Shown here: positions 54,701 through 64,000 of the stretch, piece by piece | Layout: every line of letters starts with the position of its first letter | Position numbering within the stretch: the stretch's first letter is position 1 | NCBI RefSeq assembly: GCF_026151205.1 | Contig: NC_087072.1 | Coordinates: forward strand, 18,119,669-18,183,668 | DNA length: 64,000 nucleotides | Origin: Bolinopsis microptera | Lineage: Eukaryota > Ctenophora > Tentaculata > Lobata > Bolinopsidae | Direction: 5' to 3' | Translations under genes and position numbers: made by a program | The notes under the pieces: model-generated | The model's database searches: none | Told to the model about the DNA's origin: nothing | Seen by the model: the letters and a program-made list of their open reading frames with translations, nothing else

Positions 54701-56250
54701 CTACAATCGTGGGACTGACCTGATAGCGCAGAAGTTACGACGACAATGGCATCTCATGTCGTGGGAAGGGCAGGACTCCAACTTTCTACCTGAAAAATGG
54801 GGAAATGTTAGACTATCATTCAAGAATCTAATGAAAGAGTTAAATCTGATGAATTAATTCTGACAAATTGGAGAATATTCGTCAAATTTTGAATGCGATT
54901 TAATTTTTAAAGTAAGATTCACTTAAACATTCCTGAGGAATGCAATGGCATAATTAAATCAATCCCAAGACGGTTATTTTTAGTAAAACATTCAAGAGTA
55001 AAGTCATTGTTTAACTCTGGTTAATTCTGGTTCGCTCGTTCACAGAATATAACTACCACGGACATATCTTATGATGATGATCTAGAAACATATAAACTTC
55101 GAACACTTGATAGATGCAATAGAGAGAATTCCTAAGACAATGACTCATTGGGGAAGTCCAATTTTACGCAAAGTTAGGAAGAAGGCTGAGACGATGAGAA
55201 CCGATTTAAGAGAGAATTTGTCAAAAATACAAAGTTTAATCCTAAGGAGAATGCTCTATTATACTGCGGTTTAAGTCGATCTGTTAATTAGTGGGTGTAT
55301 TATGTGAACCAACATATTTAAAATTAGTGCTCAGAGCATCGTCTATTTGTCCCTGGGAAGGTGCTGATCTCAAACATTTGAAGGGTGAAAGTGTCAGGAT
55401 ACGTAACTGACCTAGCTTTTTTCAAGTTAAAACTTTATTATCCACAAAACTCTCTCACCATTCAATAAGCTAAGATAACCGCTACTTAATACTTTTGACC
55501 GCATTCGCAAAATCATCAGTCTCAGTGCATAAAATTCGCATTTCATGAAATATTTTGACCATCATTAAGCAGTGTTTAAAAGAACACAAAACTGAATATC
55601 TAAATATTATGAACTATTTAAAAGAACATAATGAAAAAACTTAAACTTCCGTACTCATAATCACACTTAATTCGACGGACACTGAGCTCAGTGTCTGTAA
55701 AATTAAGTTTGATCACGGAATTTTAGCGGAGACAGATCTGACATAACTTACATCGTGGGAGCGACCTTAAGTCTTTGAAGTCGACGTAGTTCTCACAGTT
55801 GTTATGGGCACTGAAGTGCTCTAAACATTCACAAGACATGTGTTTAATGTTGGAGGAGTAGGTCTTGCAACCTTGCTGCCGCGTGAACTCCCAATCTTCT
55901 ATTTCGTTTGATTCTGGGACGAGTTTGGAGATGATTTGTGAAATGATCTGATAAATTCCATACCACTGATCTAAGTAATGGCTAAAGATTAATGAAATCC
56001 TGTGTCTGGAACTCGGAACATCAATATATCAACAGATTAATGTAATGAACTTATCAGCCATTAAGTAATAACCCGGTTACAGGTATCACTTTTATTAGAC
56101 ACACTGTGATACAACCAGATCAAGATGCAAAAGACAAACTATAATCATAAAACTCAAGTTACCTTTGCCATTGTGGTCCTTTCCTTTGAAAATGGGGGCC
56201 GCCAAACCCAGTAAATAACCTGACAACACCAGGTATACTCTCAAACCCAT
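54701..56250 (-). CDS. Small secreted cysteine-rich protein (131 aa, 3 exons)
   Basis: Exons 56163-56250, 55752-55970 and 54701-54789 join in phase 1/phase 1 to 131 residues. The first exon encodes a signal peptide (MGLRVYLVLSGYLLGLAAP). The mature part has nine cysteines in two similar blocks: C-x11-C-E-C-x9-C (from QQGCKTYSSN) and, at the end, C-x6-C-H-C-x4-C (from ESCPSHDMRCHC). The tail is basic and ends at a stop. No transmembrane segment follows, so it should be secreted or vesicular. I do not recognise the family. The second exon acceptor was chosen at 55970 because only that site keeps the cysteine-rich frame from the signal exon; another AG lies nearby. An odd cysteine count could mean a dimer or an error at an exon edge. 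Confidence 0.72.
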
Positions 56251-58124
56251 ATCTTTACTCGTGTACAGAGTCTCTGATATCTCGTTACTAGGTTACTAAT
56301 TAATCTGTATATCAGGATACTGGGCTAGTTACTTAGTAACTCCACTCGTAACTAGGTTACCGATTTCATCCTGCTATTGAGATTTGTTGTCAACAAACAT
56401 TTCACTTGTCACTCTTTACCGACTACGTTATGTATGAAAGTTATAGTGTAAATTTCCTATAACTCGCCATGAAAATACAATTATAACAAGACTGTTTTTG
56501 ATTTACAAAGTGTAGGAGTCACTGTCAGTATAATCACTAAAGCCCAACCTATCACATCCATCAATAGACATATCAATAGGGTTCAAGGACAAAGAAATGA
56601 TAACAAAAAACCCCAAGAAAAGCTCCACTCAGGAAAGACGATAATGACAAAAATGTATCGAATTCCTAAAGCTAAGGTACGAGACCAGTGTTTAAAGAAG
56701 CTTCTGGCCGGCACAAAGTGGAAAGCCTCAACGTAGTTAGAGCTGGAGTCGAACTATAAGTATACTGACATATCTAAAGCTGGTTCCTAAACCTTAGTCC
56801 TGGATGTGATGACTCATATTCAGCCTAATTTTATCACATCCTTATGTCTAGGAGTGCAGGGGAGTCGGTAGTTTCCCTGAAATTTCCCCCACATTCTTGT
56901 ACACACAGACGTTTTATCATATTGTTCAACATTCGTAATACTTTACATATTTTACCCGCCAGATTCGCCAGAACTGCTTCTCGGGCTTGATGAGGTAGAG
57001 TGTAGACAGAATGAGGGCCGTCTTAAAAAAGGTCTCCAAACAGATCACTTTTCTTACTAATAATAATACTACGGATGTCCCCAGTCAGTCCCCAGTCAGT
57101 AACCTTGCACGTGCCGAATCAAACGCATCTTTGCAATCTATGTTAAACATCAGGGCTGGAATATATCATGGGTTTCAGGTCATGAAGTTGAACGCCTTTT
57201 GAAATCATTCGTAAACAAAGCAAGAAATAATCAGGTTAGCGGGGGCTTTCCGGTGCAATCCATGGGAATTGGGATATCGAACTGCGAAATGACAAAAACC
57301 CAAAAGAAGACAAATTCACTAACAAAACTTCAAACAAAGTAATTATTATAATACGTGCCGGATGGCCAATTTCGATCACGCCGTGATGTCAGCAAATAGA
57401 TCAAATTCCAAGAATTTTAAACTAAATAGAAATTTGACACTGTAGGAGTTAGGAATGATAATGTATAGTGAAGTTAGCGTGGCTGTGGGGCTCGGCCCAG
57501 CCCCTGTGCCTACATAGTATCACATATCCCAAAATACCTCTCTTTATCGTAATAGAATACAGTAAAATATATTAATATTTACGATCACGGATGCAGATTT
57601 AACATAGGGAGAAGCACAGCAGGTAGACTCACTTGAGAAGTGACGAATGGCAATGCATTTTAGGGCACTTATTCTAACCATAAGTCACGTGAAGCGCTAC
57701 CAAGTCGCTGATTGGTCACCCAGTCGACCTAACCGGGCTGGGATTGGTTGACAACTCAGGGTGAGGTTAGCTGGGCGCTAACCGTTTCCTCATCCCCTGA
57801 TTTTAGTATGTAATCAGCGACACTAGAGACTGTAATGCATTGCACTAGGCTACCCGTAGTGCTGAGGTTACAACATGTCACAATATATTGGTTAGGAGAA
57901 TTGTGGTGTATACATTGCCGAGTTATCGAAATGTCACGGTGGGCAAAAGTCGGAGAAAGTTAAGCTATCACCAATGCCGTAAATATTTCCTAACTGATAG
58001 CAAAATCTTCGTAACTCCTAATTTATAGAATAAAAAATGAAAAGATATGAAAAATTAATATCTAAACTCCGCTCTTATCAACAATCCATAATATTAAAGG
58101 AAGAGATTACCTATGTCAGGGCGG
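56251..58124. other. Intergenic, no gene seen
   Basis: This is the upstream region of the 131-aa gene. ORF 57011-57202 has no recognisable features. Two ATTGG boxes occur near 57710 and 57743 beside a CACGTGA near 57686, but no transcript start can be assigned. Confidence 0.4.
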
Positions 58125-58345
58125 CTCTGACGTATTATTTTTTCATCGGCCGATTAAAATGTTGGGTAAAAAGTCGGGTAAAAGTGAACAATGCCATATT
58201 AGGTTGATATTATCTATGTTTTCTCCTCTTGTAGGTTTATTTCTAAAGTAATAATAATAGTGGAAGATAGAATTCTCAATTTGTATCGACCAAATATGGT
58301 ATTGTTCAAATGTTTTCCCAACTAACCTTCCAATCTACTGTTGAA
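58125..58345. mobile_element. CATCGGCCGATTAAAA MITE, copy 1
   Basis: The left part (TCGGCCGATTAAAATGTTGG...GAACAATGCCATATTAGG) is inverted with changes in the right part (CCAAATATGGTATTGTTC...CCAACTAACCTTCCAATC). It is a decayed terminal-inverted-repeat element of about 220 bp. Confidence 0.65.
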
Positions 58346-58878
58346 GACACACAGACACACAGACGTTAAGATGACTTTAATCTCTTAGGGGTATTAAGTT
58401 TGGCTGCGCTGATATTTTAGATGATCGAAGCGGATGGAAAAACTGTTCAACAGAATATTCAATGCCAAACTTGTCGATGCATGTTGTGTATTCTCTCTTT
58501 CTTTCAGTAATTACTAAAAAAGTAAGCCTACACCTAGCTAGAGGACAATATAGAGGTAGCATCTATCATTTATATGATATTAACCTATTATCTTTTCATC
58601 CAACCCTTCAATATGAAAACACATATACGGCATCTCCTAAAAATGATATTTTCAAAAGAAAACCTGTTATCGACGGCTGTCAAATAACTAAGCAAAGAGA
58701 AATGGTTGTCAGATGAAAACTTGAATATTTGAACAACAGAAGCAAGACACCAACTGTGACCCAGGACAAAGCCCCTTTGTTTCACAATAAGATCCTTGTT
58801 GACTTGATCAGACAATGAGCATGCTCTCTCAGGAAACCCTGACATTTACCCATTGGTAGTTTACATTCCCTCTTCTCT

Positions 58879-58985
58879 TCCTATTGGCTAGCGACTCTAA
58901 ACCGAGCAATCTTATTGGCTAGCGACCACAAATCGAGTAATCTTATTGGCTGGTGACTCTAAACCGAACAGTCGTATTGAATAGT
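58879..58985. repeat. 31-bp tandem array with ATTGGCT boxes
   Basis: Three good units and one decayed unit of TTATTGGCTAGCGACTCTAA plus ACCGAGCAATC are seen. ATTGGCT lies at 58883, 58914 and 58945, with a degenerate ATTGAAT at 58976, exactly 31 bp apart. ATTGGCT is an inverted CCAAT (NF-Y type) box, and 31 bp is about three helical turns. No adjacent coding exon was found. Confidence 0.75.
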
Positions 58986-60414
58986 CGTTCCGGATGACGA
59001 AGCCTTTGTTTCAAACTTAACTCGAAGGAAGATGGTTGTTTCCACCATTGTATTTTTTTTATGAATGTGCTCAGCAGACTTAAATAATTAATTGACTAAA
59101 ATTACAGTACGTTAAAAATTAACTGTACTTGTATGTGCGGTAAAAAGAACTCATTTATGAAATTTGCGAACTAAAAAAAACCTGCCAAAAGCAAGAGCAA
59201 CAGGGGCATGCCAAGTATAAAAAATAAGCAATTAGCTGAATACGGTTGGAATTTCAAACATGTTATGCCACTCCTCTGCCATGCTTCTGTCGTCGACATA
59301 TACTACAGAACGACTGCCTCTAACATGATGAGCAGGCCGTTGTAAGTGATGATAGGAAATGAAACAGAATGGCGCTTGGCGTTGAGAAATAGAGACAAAT
59401 AGAAACCATTTTTCAACTGGCTGGCTATTTCCATGCCACATTCATCGAATGGAGAGTGAAATAACAATAGCTAACTATTTGTCACGGATAATAATAAGTT
59501 ACAGATTGGATTGTAACCACTGCAGAGATTGCAAGCGCACTTTCTTCCACATTCTGCAAATTGCCTGCGAATTATCTGAATCAACTTGGAAATAGATTCA
59601 ACAAAAGAGAAAACAAGATTTTAAAATATTCCAGTCTGCTTCTTGATATGCACATTGAAACTGAGAACATCCTAAAACTGAACACAATTTCCGATATTGA
59701 ATACCAATTAAATTGAGCAGTTAGAAGAACAAATCCGAGCAAGGTATTGTTTTCACCATTTTACCCACTTCCTTGCCACACTATTTAAACGGTATAAAAT
59801 ATAACGATTTAAAAAGGTTACGACTAAATGTCAGGTCAATAAACATGTTTTAAATTCTAACAAATTATTTCAAACTACTGCTTTAAGTCACTTTATATGC
59901 AAAAATGACTTCCCCATACGATTATATAGTTAGAGCATAAATGTTTTCTGGGAACTAATTAGCCATGAGCATTTCTCAATAGTCCCGGGAACCACCCCAA
60001 AGAGTGGCTTGCAAAGGTAGATCTGATGGACACAACCAGCTAGAGCATATTTTCTCCAGGCGCTCTAATAGCAAATCAAAAAATTTAATTGAAGTGCGTT
60101 ATATTTTGGGTTAGAAAGGTCACAGATTTCGATATTGGTGCAAAATGTTCGCAATGGCATAATTATTTACAACATATCAAGCAACATATGCCCTAAATGC
60201 TTATTTTTAGAATTATAGGCGAAATAATAGAGACAAAAAATGCAATTTATGCCTTTTTTGTGAAAAATATTATTTAAGTGGTTATATTATCTACATCTAT
60301 GCTTCACTCAAATATTAAATCATCTCCCAAACTTTTGAGCATAATTTTCATTCATAACCTGATTCCCCTTGCTAAGAGATAAGCCATCTTAGCCCATACA
60401 TATCTTTATTAGTC
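58986..60414. other. AT-rich intergenic, no gene seen
   Basis: The short ORF at 59232-59441 shows no recognisable domain. No repeat or RNA gene is supported. Confidence 0.4.
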
Positions 60415-60630
60415 GAATGAAAGGTTGTTAAAAAGTCAGCTAAAATACGTTTGAAAAGTACCGTATATTTGGCCGGTATGTGGATTATCTCTTCCATCAT
60501 TTTATAACTTTAAAAGTAAACCTGTACGTAACAAGAGGATACTATATAGATAATATCAACCTATTATGGTATTGATCAATCGTATTTTTTGCCGACTTTC
60601 CAACCAACCTTTTAATCGGCCGATGGAGAA
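60415..60630. mobile_element. CATCGGCCGATTAAAA MITE, copy 2
   Basis: The right end reads AACCTTTTAATCGGCCGAT. The left end (AAAGGTTGTTAAAAAGTC) is its inverted counterpart. The body matches copy 1 in inverted orientation, including CTATATAGATAATATCAACC. Confidence 0.7.
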
Positions 60631-60728
60631 ACATTTACGTTAAGTACTAAAAGTAGGTTAATGCTACGCGTGTTTTAAATGCCCGTAAAGAATGCCCTCC
60701 TACCAGATAAAATTGTCATACTACCAAC

Positions 60729-61440
60729 GACAGAAGGGAGTACACTCTGAGCAAACTATGAGGGGGGGGGGTCCAAGGGGAACTTTGGGGAACTTTGGGA
60801 AAGTCCCCCAAGATTTCTGAAGTTCCCCAAAAAAAAGTTCCCCAAAACTCCCCAAAGTTCCCCAAAATTCCCCAAAATTATTCAAAATTATTCAAAATTA
60901 TTCAAAATTATTCAAAATTATTCAAAATTATTCAAAATTATTCAAAATTATTCAAAATTTCTCTAATATACATTAATACCCATTAATGTTAACATGTAAC
61001 ATGTAACATGTTATTATAATGTATAATCTTAACTTACTTGTTGATACTTGCAGCATGATAATTTTTTTGGCATGATAATTTTTTTGGGGAACTTTGGGGA
61101 ACTTTGGGAAATTTTGGGGAACTTTCTGAAGTTCCCCAAAAAAAAGTTCCCCAAAATTCCCCAAAATTATTTGTTTCATTGATAATTTTTTGGGGAACTT
61201 TGGGAAAGTCCCCCAGGTTTCCTGAAGTTCCCCAAAAAAATAGTTCCCCAAAACTCCCCAAAGTTCCCCTTGGACCCCCCCCCCCCCCTATGAGGGCCGG
61301 AGTACACTCTGAGCAAACTATAAGGGCCGGAGTACACTCTGAGCAAACTATAAGGGCCGGAGTACACTCTGAGCAAACTATAAGGGCCGGAGTACACTCT
61401 GAGCAAACTATAAGGGCCGGAGTACACTCTGAGCAAACTA
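60729..61440. repeat. 30-bp tandem repeat split by an insertion
   Basis: Five near-identical units of AGGGCCGGAGTACACTCTGA plus GCAAACTATA fill 61291-61440. A sixth, partial unit (GGAGTACACTCTGAGCAAAC) lies at 60736-60760, on the other side of the GGGGAACTTT element. The in-frame RAGVHSEQTI repeat is a by-product of the 30-bp period; there is no supporting gene structure. Confidence 0.92.
60762..61289. mobile_element. GGGGAACTTT foldback element with 8-bp target duplication
   Basis: The element starts GGGGGGGTCCAAGGGGAACT and ends with the inverted form (AGTTCCCCTTGGACCCCC). CTATGAGG lies immediately on both sides (60755-60762 and 61288-61296, give or take a base in the G/C-runs), fitting the 8-bp duplication of hAT elements. 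Inside are repeated GGGGAACTTTGG/CCAAAGTTCCCC blocks, an (ATTATTCAAA)n run at 60875-60957, and a shorter internal inverted block. Confidence 0.8.
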
Positions 61441-61494
61441 TTTTTCTGGACCACGTACGCTAAATGACCCTACATTTCTCACGTGGAACAAGAT

Positions 61495-61514
61495 AGCTCT
61501 CTCTCTCTCTCTCT
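61495..61514. repeat. (CT)n microsatellite
   Basis: This is a short CT run after the 30-bp tandem array. Confidence 0.9.
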
Positions 61515-62929
61515 GCATATAGCGGTCGAGCATTGAACCTCTCAAACAAGGTCTTATTGGACATTGTGCTTGCGCTTGGTCAGTAAACAATTAACATTCA
61601 TAATATATCGAATGACATAACTATGCATTTTGTCATTTCTGATACATATGATTATCAAGTTGAAATTTATTTGAAATATATTAAAAAAGACTGAACATTA
61701 GAACATATAATGGTAAATATTTACAACTTTAACACCGGCTGTAATCATGTGTTAATCTTTTAAACATTTATTTTAAAGTTTTGTTGACGACGTTCTAAAG
61801 TAGGTGGGGTTGATAATATATTCAGCATGTCGATTGTTAAATTGTTACGGAATGATGCAAACAACTGGAGTTGGCAATAGCCTTTCATATATTTTTCGTA
61901 CTAGAGTACGTGTCTAACTATAGTACGTGTACTCGTGGTTATTGTTAAAATAAAGATATATTATGTTCTATTATTATTATATATAAAGATGCTTCTTATC
62001 TCAAAAAGGGACGGTCGACGAGGATTGGAATTCATATAACCTTACCTATCCACTAACTCAATAAATGTTATCAGTTGAGGTTGGGAAATTAGTTTAAACT
62101 GTCATAATATTATGAACCAAGAAACGTCGTTAAAACTTGACAGTTTCACTGCTGAGCTGAGGCGATAGTCGCTCCTGATTTTAAATAGTAGGCCGTCTAG
62201 GCTTAACTAAATATAAACATAATGTGTTTACCACACTGATTTGATTTGAAACATTTCAAATAGTACAGAAGGTACATTAAGTCATACATTAAAACAAATC
62301 GTGGCGACAAAGTGTGGTCAGATTAACTGGATAGTCGTCAGGAACTAATAAAACAATTATAGTCACAACTTGACTGGGCAAACCTATAACATCCAAATTA
62401 AAGCACAAGTGCTCCAGAATCTGGCTCCTAAGAAAAACTTACTATGAAGGTGTTGGTTTTATTATTATGATTATTTAGCATTCATTGCATGTTATGTAAG
62501 TGTAATGAAATCATTCCTATGTGGCGTTATGTTATTATTATAAATTTACGACAGCATTTTGTTACCAGAAATAATAAATTCAAATCGATGGCATTGTTTA
62601 GGAGATATCTACTTCGAATGAAAAGAAAGCAACCGCCGAATCAAAGCCAAGAAATTAGAAATTACACTAAATTTCAAACAAAAAGATACTGATTTCATAA
62701 GACTTTTTCTGGCCACAGCTACGATTCTAATCAATCGGAGACTACGAGAAATTTAATTAATTGAAGGAATGAATTGTTGCCGCTGCTTGGCTGCAGTAAA
62801 ATTAAGTATAATTAAACGTTAACGGCGGTAATTAACTGCCCAGTCCTTGATGCTCAGTAGCTCGCTCAAACGGACGAATGTTGAGCAAGCGAGTAAATCA
62901 ATCAAGATCTCGTCTAGTAGCATTAGCAA
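61515..62929. other. AT-rich intergenic, no gene seen
   Basis: The ORF at 62489-62692 is basic and AT-biased with no recognisable domain. No splice-compatible exon series was found. Confidence 0.4.
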
Positions 62930-62988
62930 CACACACACACACACATACACACGCACACACACACACAACACACAGACAAAACATCATG
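62930..62988. repeat. (CA)n microsatellite
   Basis: This is an imperfect CA run with a few interruptions (CATACACACGC). Confidence 0.95.
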
Positions 62989-63629
62989 TGTTCTAGTAAG
63001 TAACATTATTTCATCTAGCTGTGATATAAATCGCTTTTGTAATCATAATATCCTGATCACAGCGATATTCAGCTGGCAACTTTACTCTAAATATTTACTC
63101 TAAATAAATTTATTCAAACTAACCAATGTTGTCCACCGTGGGAATTTGGGAGGATGAGTTTAGTTAATTTGTTCATTTTCATTTCTCTATCGTTTACGTG
63201 AGGTCAGAGAAAATGTGACTAGAAAGTTACTCCTCTTACAAACTTTAGCCGAGTAAACATATTGAGAGTAGTTATTTTAGTTAAGCTACTCATAGTTCCA
63301 CTTAATCATATGAAATCTCTAATCTCTTAGAATAAGTGCTGGCCATTACCCAGATTCTCTCTGTTACCGCAGTAGAACTAAAGACGAGATATAAACAAAT
63401 TAGTCCATATATTTTAGGAAACAAGAGATATATATATTAGGAAACAAGAGATACAATTTTGAACGTGAATTCCAAAAGTCAAAATACACATTTCCCCGTG
63501 TGATAAACTAAGCTCACGAGTCCTTGTTTCTCAGAACGCGTATTAAGTGATGATGTAGCTTGGGATGTGTTGCGAAATGTTAACTAAGTACGATCTGGTT
63601 TAGCATTAATTGATCTATTTGTATTTAAA

Positions 63630-63870
63630 CTGGTCGAATGTTCGGGAAAACTTACTGAGTCCAAATTCGAACAAACTAACTGAGTACACATATCTATTTG
63701 AACACTAACTGAGTGAAAAATCATCAAAAATAGTCGAGTGCAACTTTATCAAATCTGACAGAGTTTAAATGCTAATAACCCAATTTAGCTGAGTACTTAT
63801 CTATTAAAGCTAACTGGGTGATGTTTCAATGAAACTGCCGGAGTGCAATCTTACTTAACCAAGCTGAACA
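63630..63870 (+). repeat. Degenerate ACTGAGT-periodic repeat
   Basis: AACTNACTGAGT-like words recur about every 25-30 bp (near 63654, 63679, 63707, 63733, 63757, 63788, 63813 and 63837) with heavy substitution. It is probably an old minisatellite. The rest of 62989-64000 shows nothing I can support. Confidence 0.55.
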
Positions 63871-64000
63871 TGAATTCAATCAATCTGTCCAGAGCATATA
63901 ACGTAGCAAGGCCAGTTGGCCGGTCTTTGGTAAACGAGCATTACTTAGCAATTAAACTTTTAAAGATAAACAGATAGGGATGGTAGTAAGCGCAAGGAAC

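Noticed and set aside
61104-61463. ORF with five RAGVHSEQTI repeats
   Set aside because: The 30-bp tandem unit is a multiple of three, so any frame without a stop gives a repeat protein. No exon structure or conserved flank exists, and the ORF begins inside a transposon.

Overview
This is eukaryotic, animal nuclear DNA. Genes are split by short AT-rich introns with GT/AG ends. AATAAA-type poly(A) signals, microsatellites, LINE remains and many inverted-repeat transposons are present, and no bacterial-style operons are seen. The conserved genes (CCDC47, CLINT1/epsinR, an FBXO31-like F-box protein, a PH-BTK protein) are metazoan. The base composition is clearly AT-rich. A non-vertebrate metazoan, perhaps a cnidarian, is plausible, but the sequence alone does not settle this.

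Layout. 1-2.8 kb: repeat-rich intergenic DNA with a degenerate TTAGGG block and repeated CACGTG-containing segments. 2.8-5.1 kb (-): a 256-aa stand-alone PH plus BTK zinc-finger protein in five exons. 6.3-6.8 kb: a foldback MITE with an 11-bp target duplication. 7.1-13.2 kb (-): CCDC47 in five exons, whose last intron holds a TATAAAA-rich minisatellite and a (GA)74 tract. 14.1-15.4 kb (-): an intronless FBXO31-like gene. 16.7-23.6 kb: a large terminal-inverted-repeat element studded with two conserved short motifs and carrying a frameshifted LINE copy. 24.2-25.5 kb: small MITEs and a LINE fragment. 26.1-32.5 kb: a 6.4-kb foldback (palindromic) element with about 2-kb arms, smaller foldbacks nested inside it and tRNA-like Pol III boxes. 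33.6-45.1 kb (+): CLINT1 in 14 coding exons. 46.3-53.4 kb (-): a previously unrecognised 15-exon gene for a 770-aa secreted, heavily glycosylated, probably GPI-anchored protein. 54.7-56.3 kb (-): a three-exon gene for a 131-aa secreted cysteine-rich protein. 56.3-64 kb: no gene found, but MITEs, a 31-bp ATTGGCT (CCAAT-box) array and tandem repeats.

The genes do not form one pathway. CCDC47 works in ER membrane-protein biogenesis, CLINT1 in TGN/endosome clathrin traffic, the F-box protein in SCF ubiquitination, and the PH-BTK protein probably at phosphoinositide membranes. The two secreted-protein genes lie head to tail on the minus strand, with a dense CRE/E-box cluster between them. All gene models were built by hand from ORF continuity, splice-site consensus and matching intron phases. 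Database searches were not possible.
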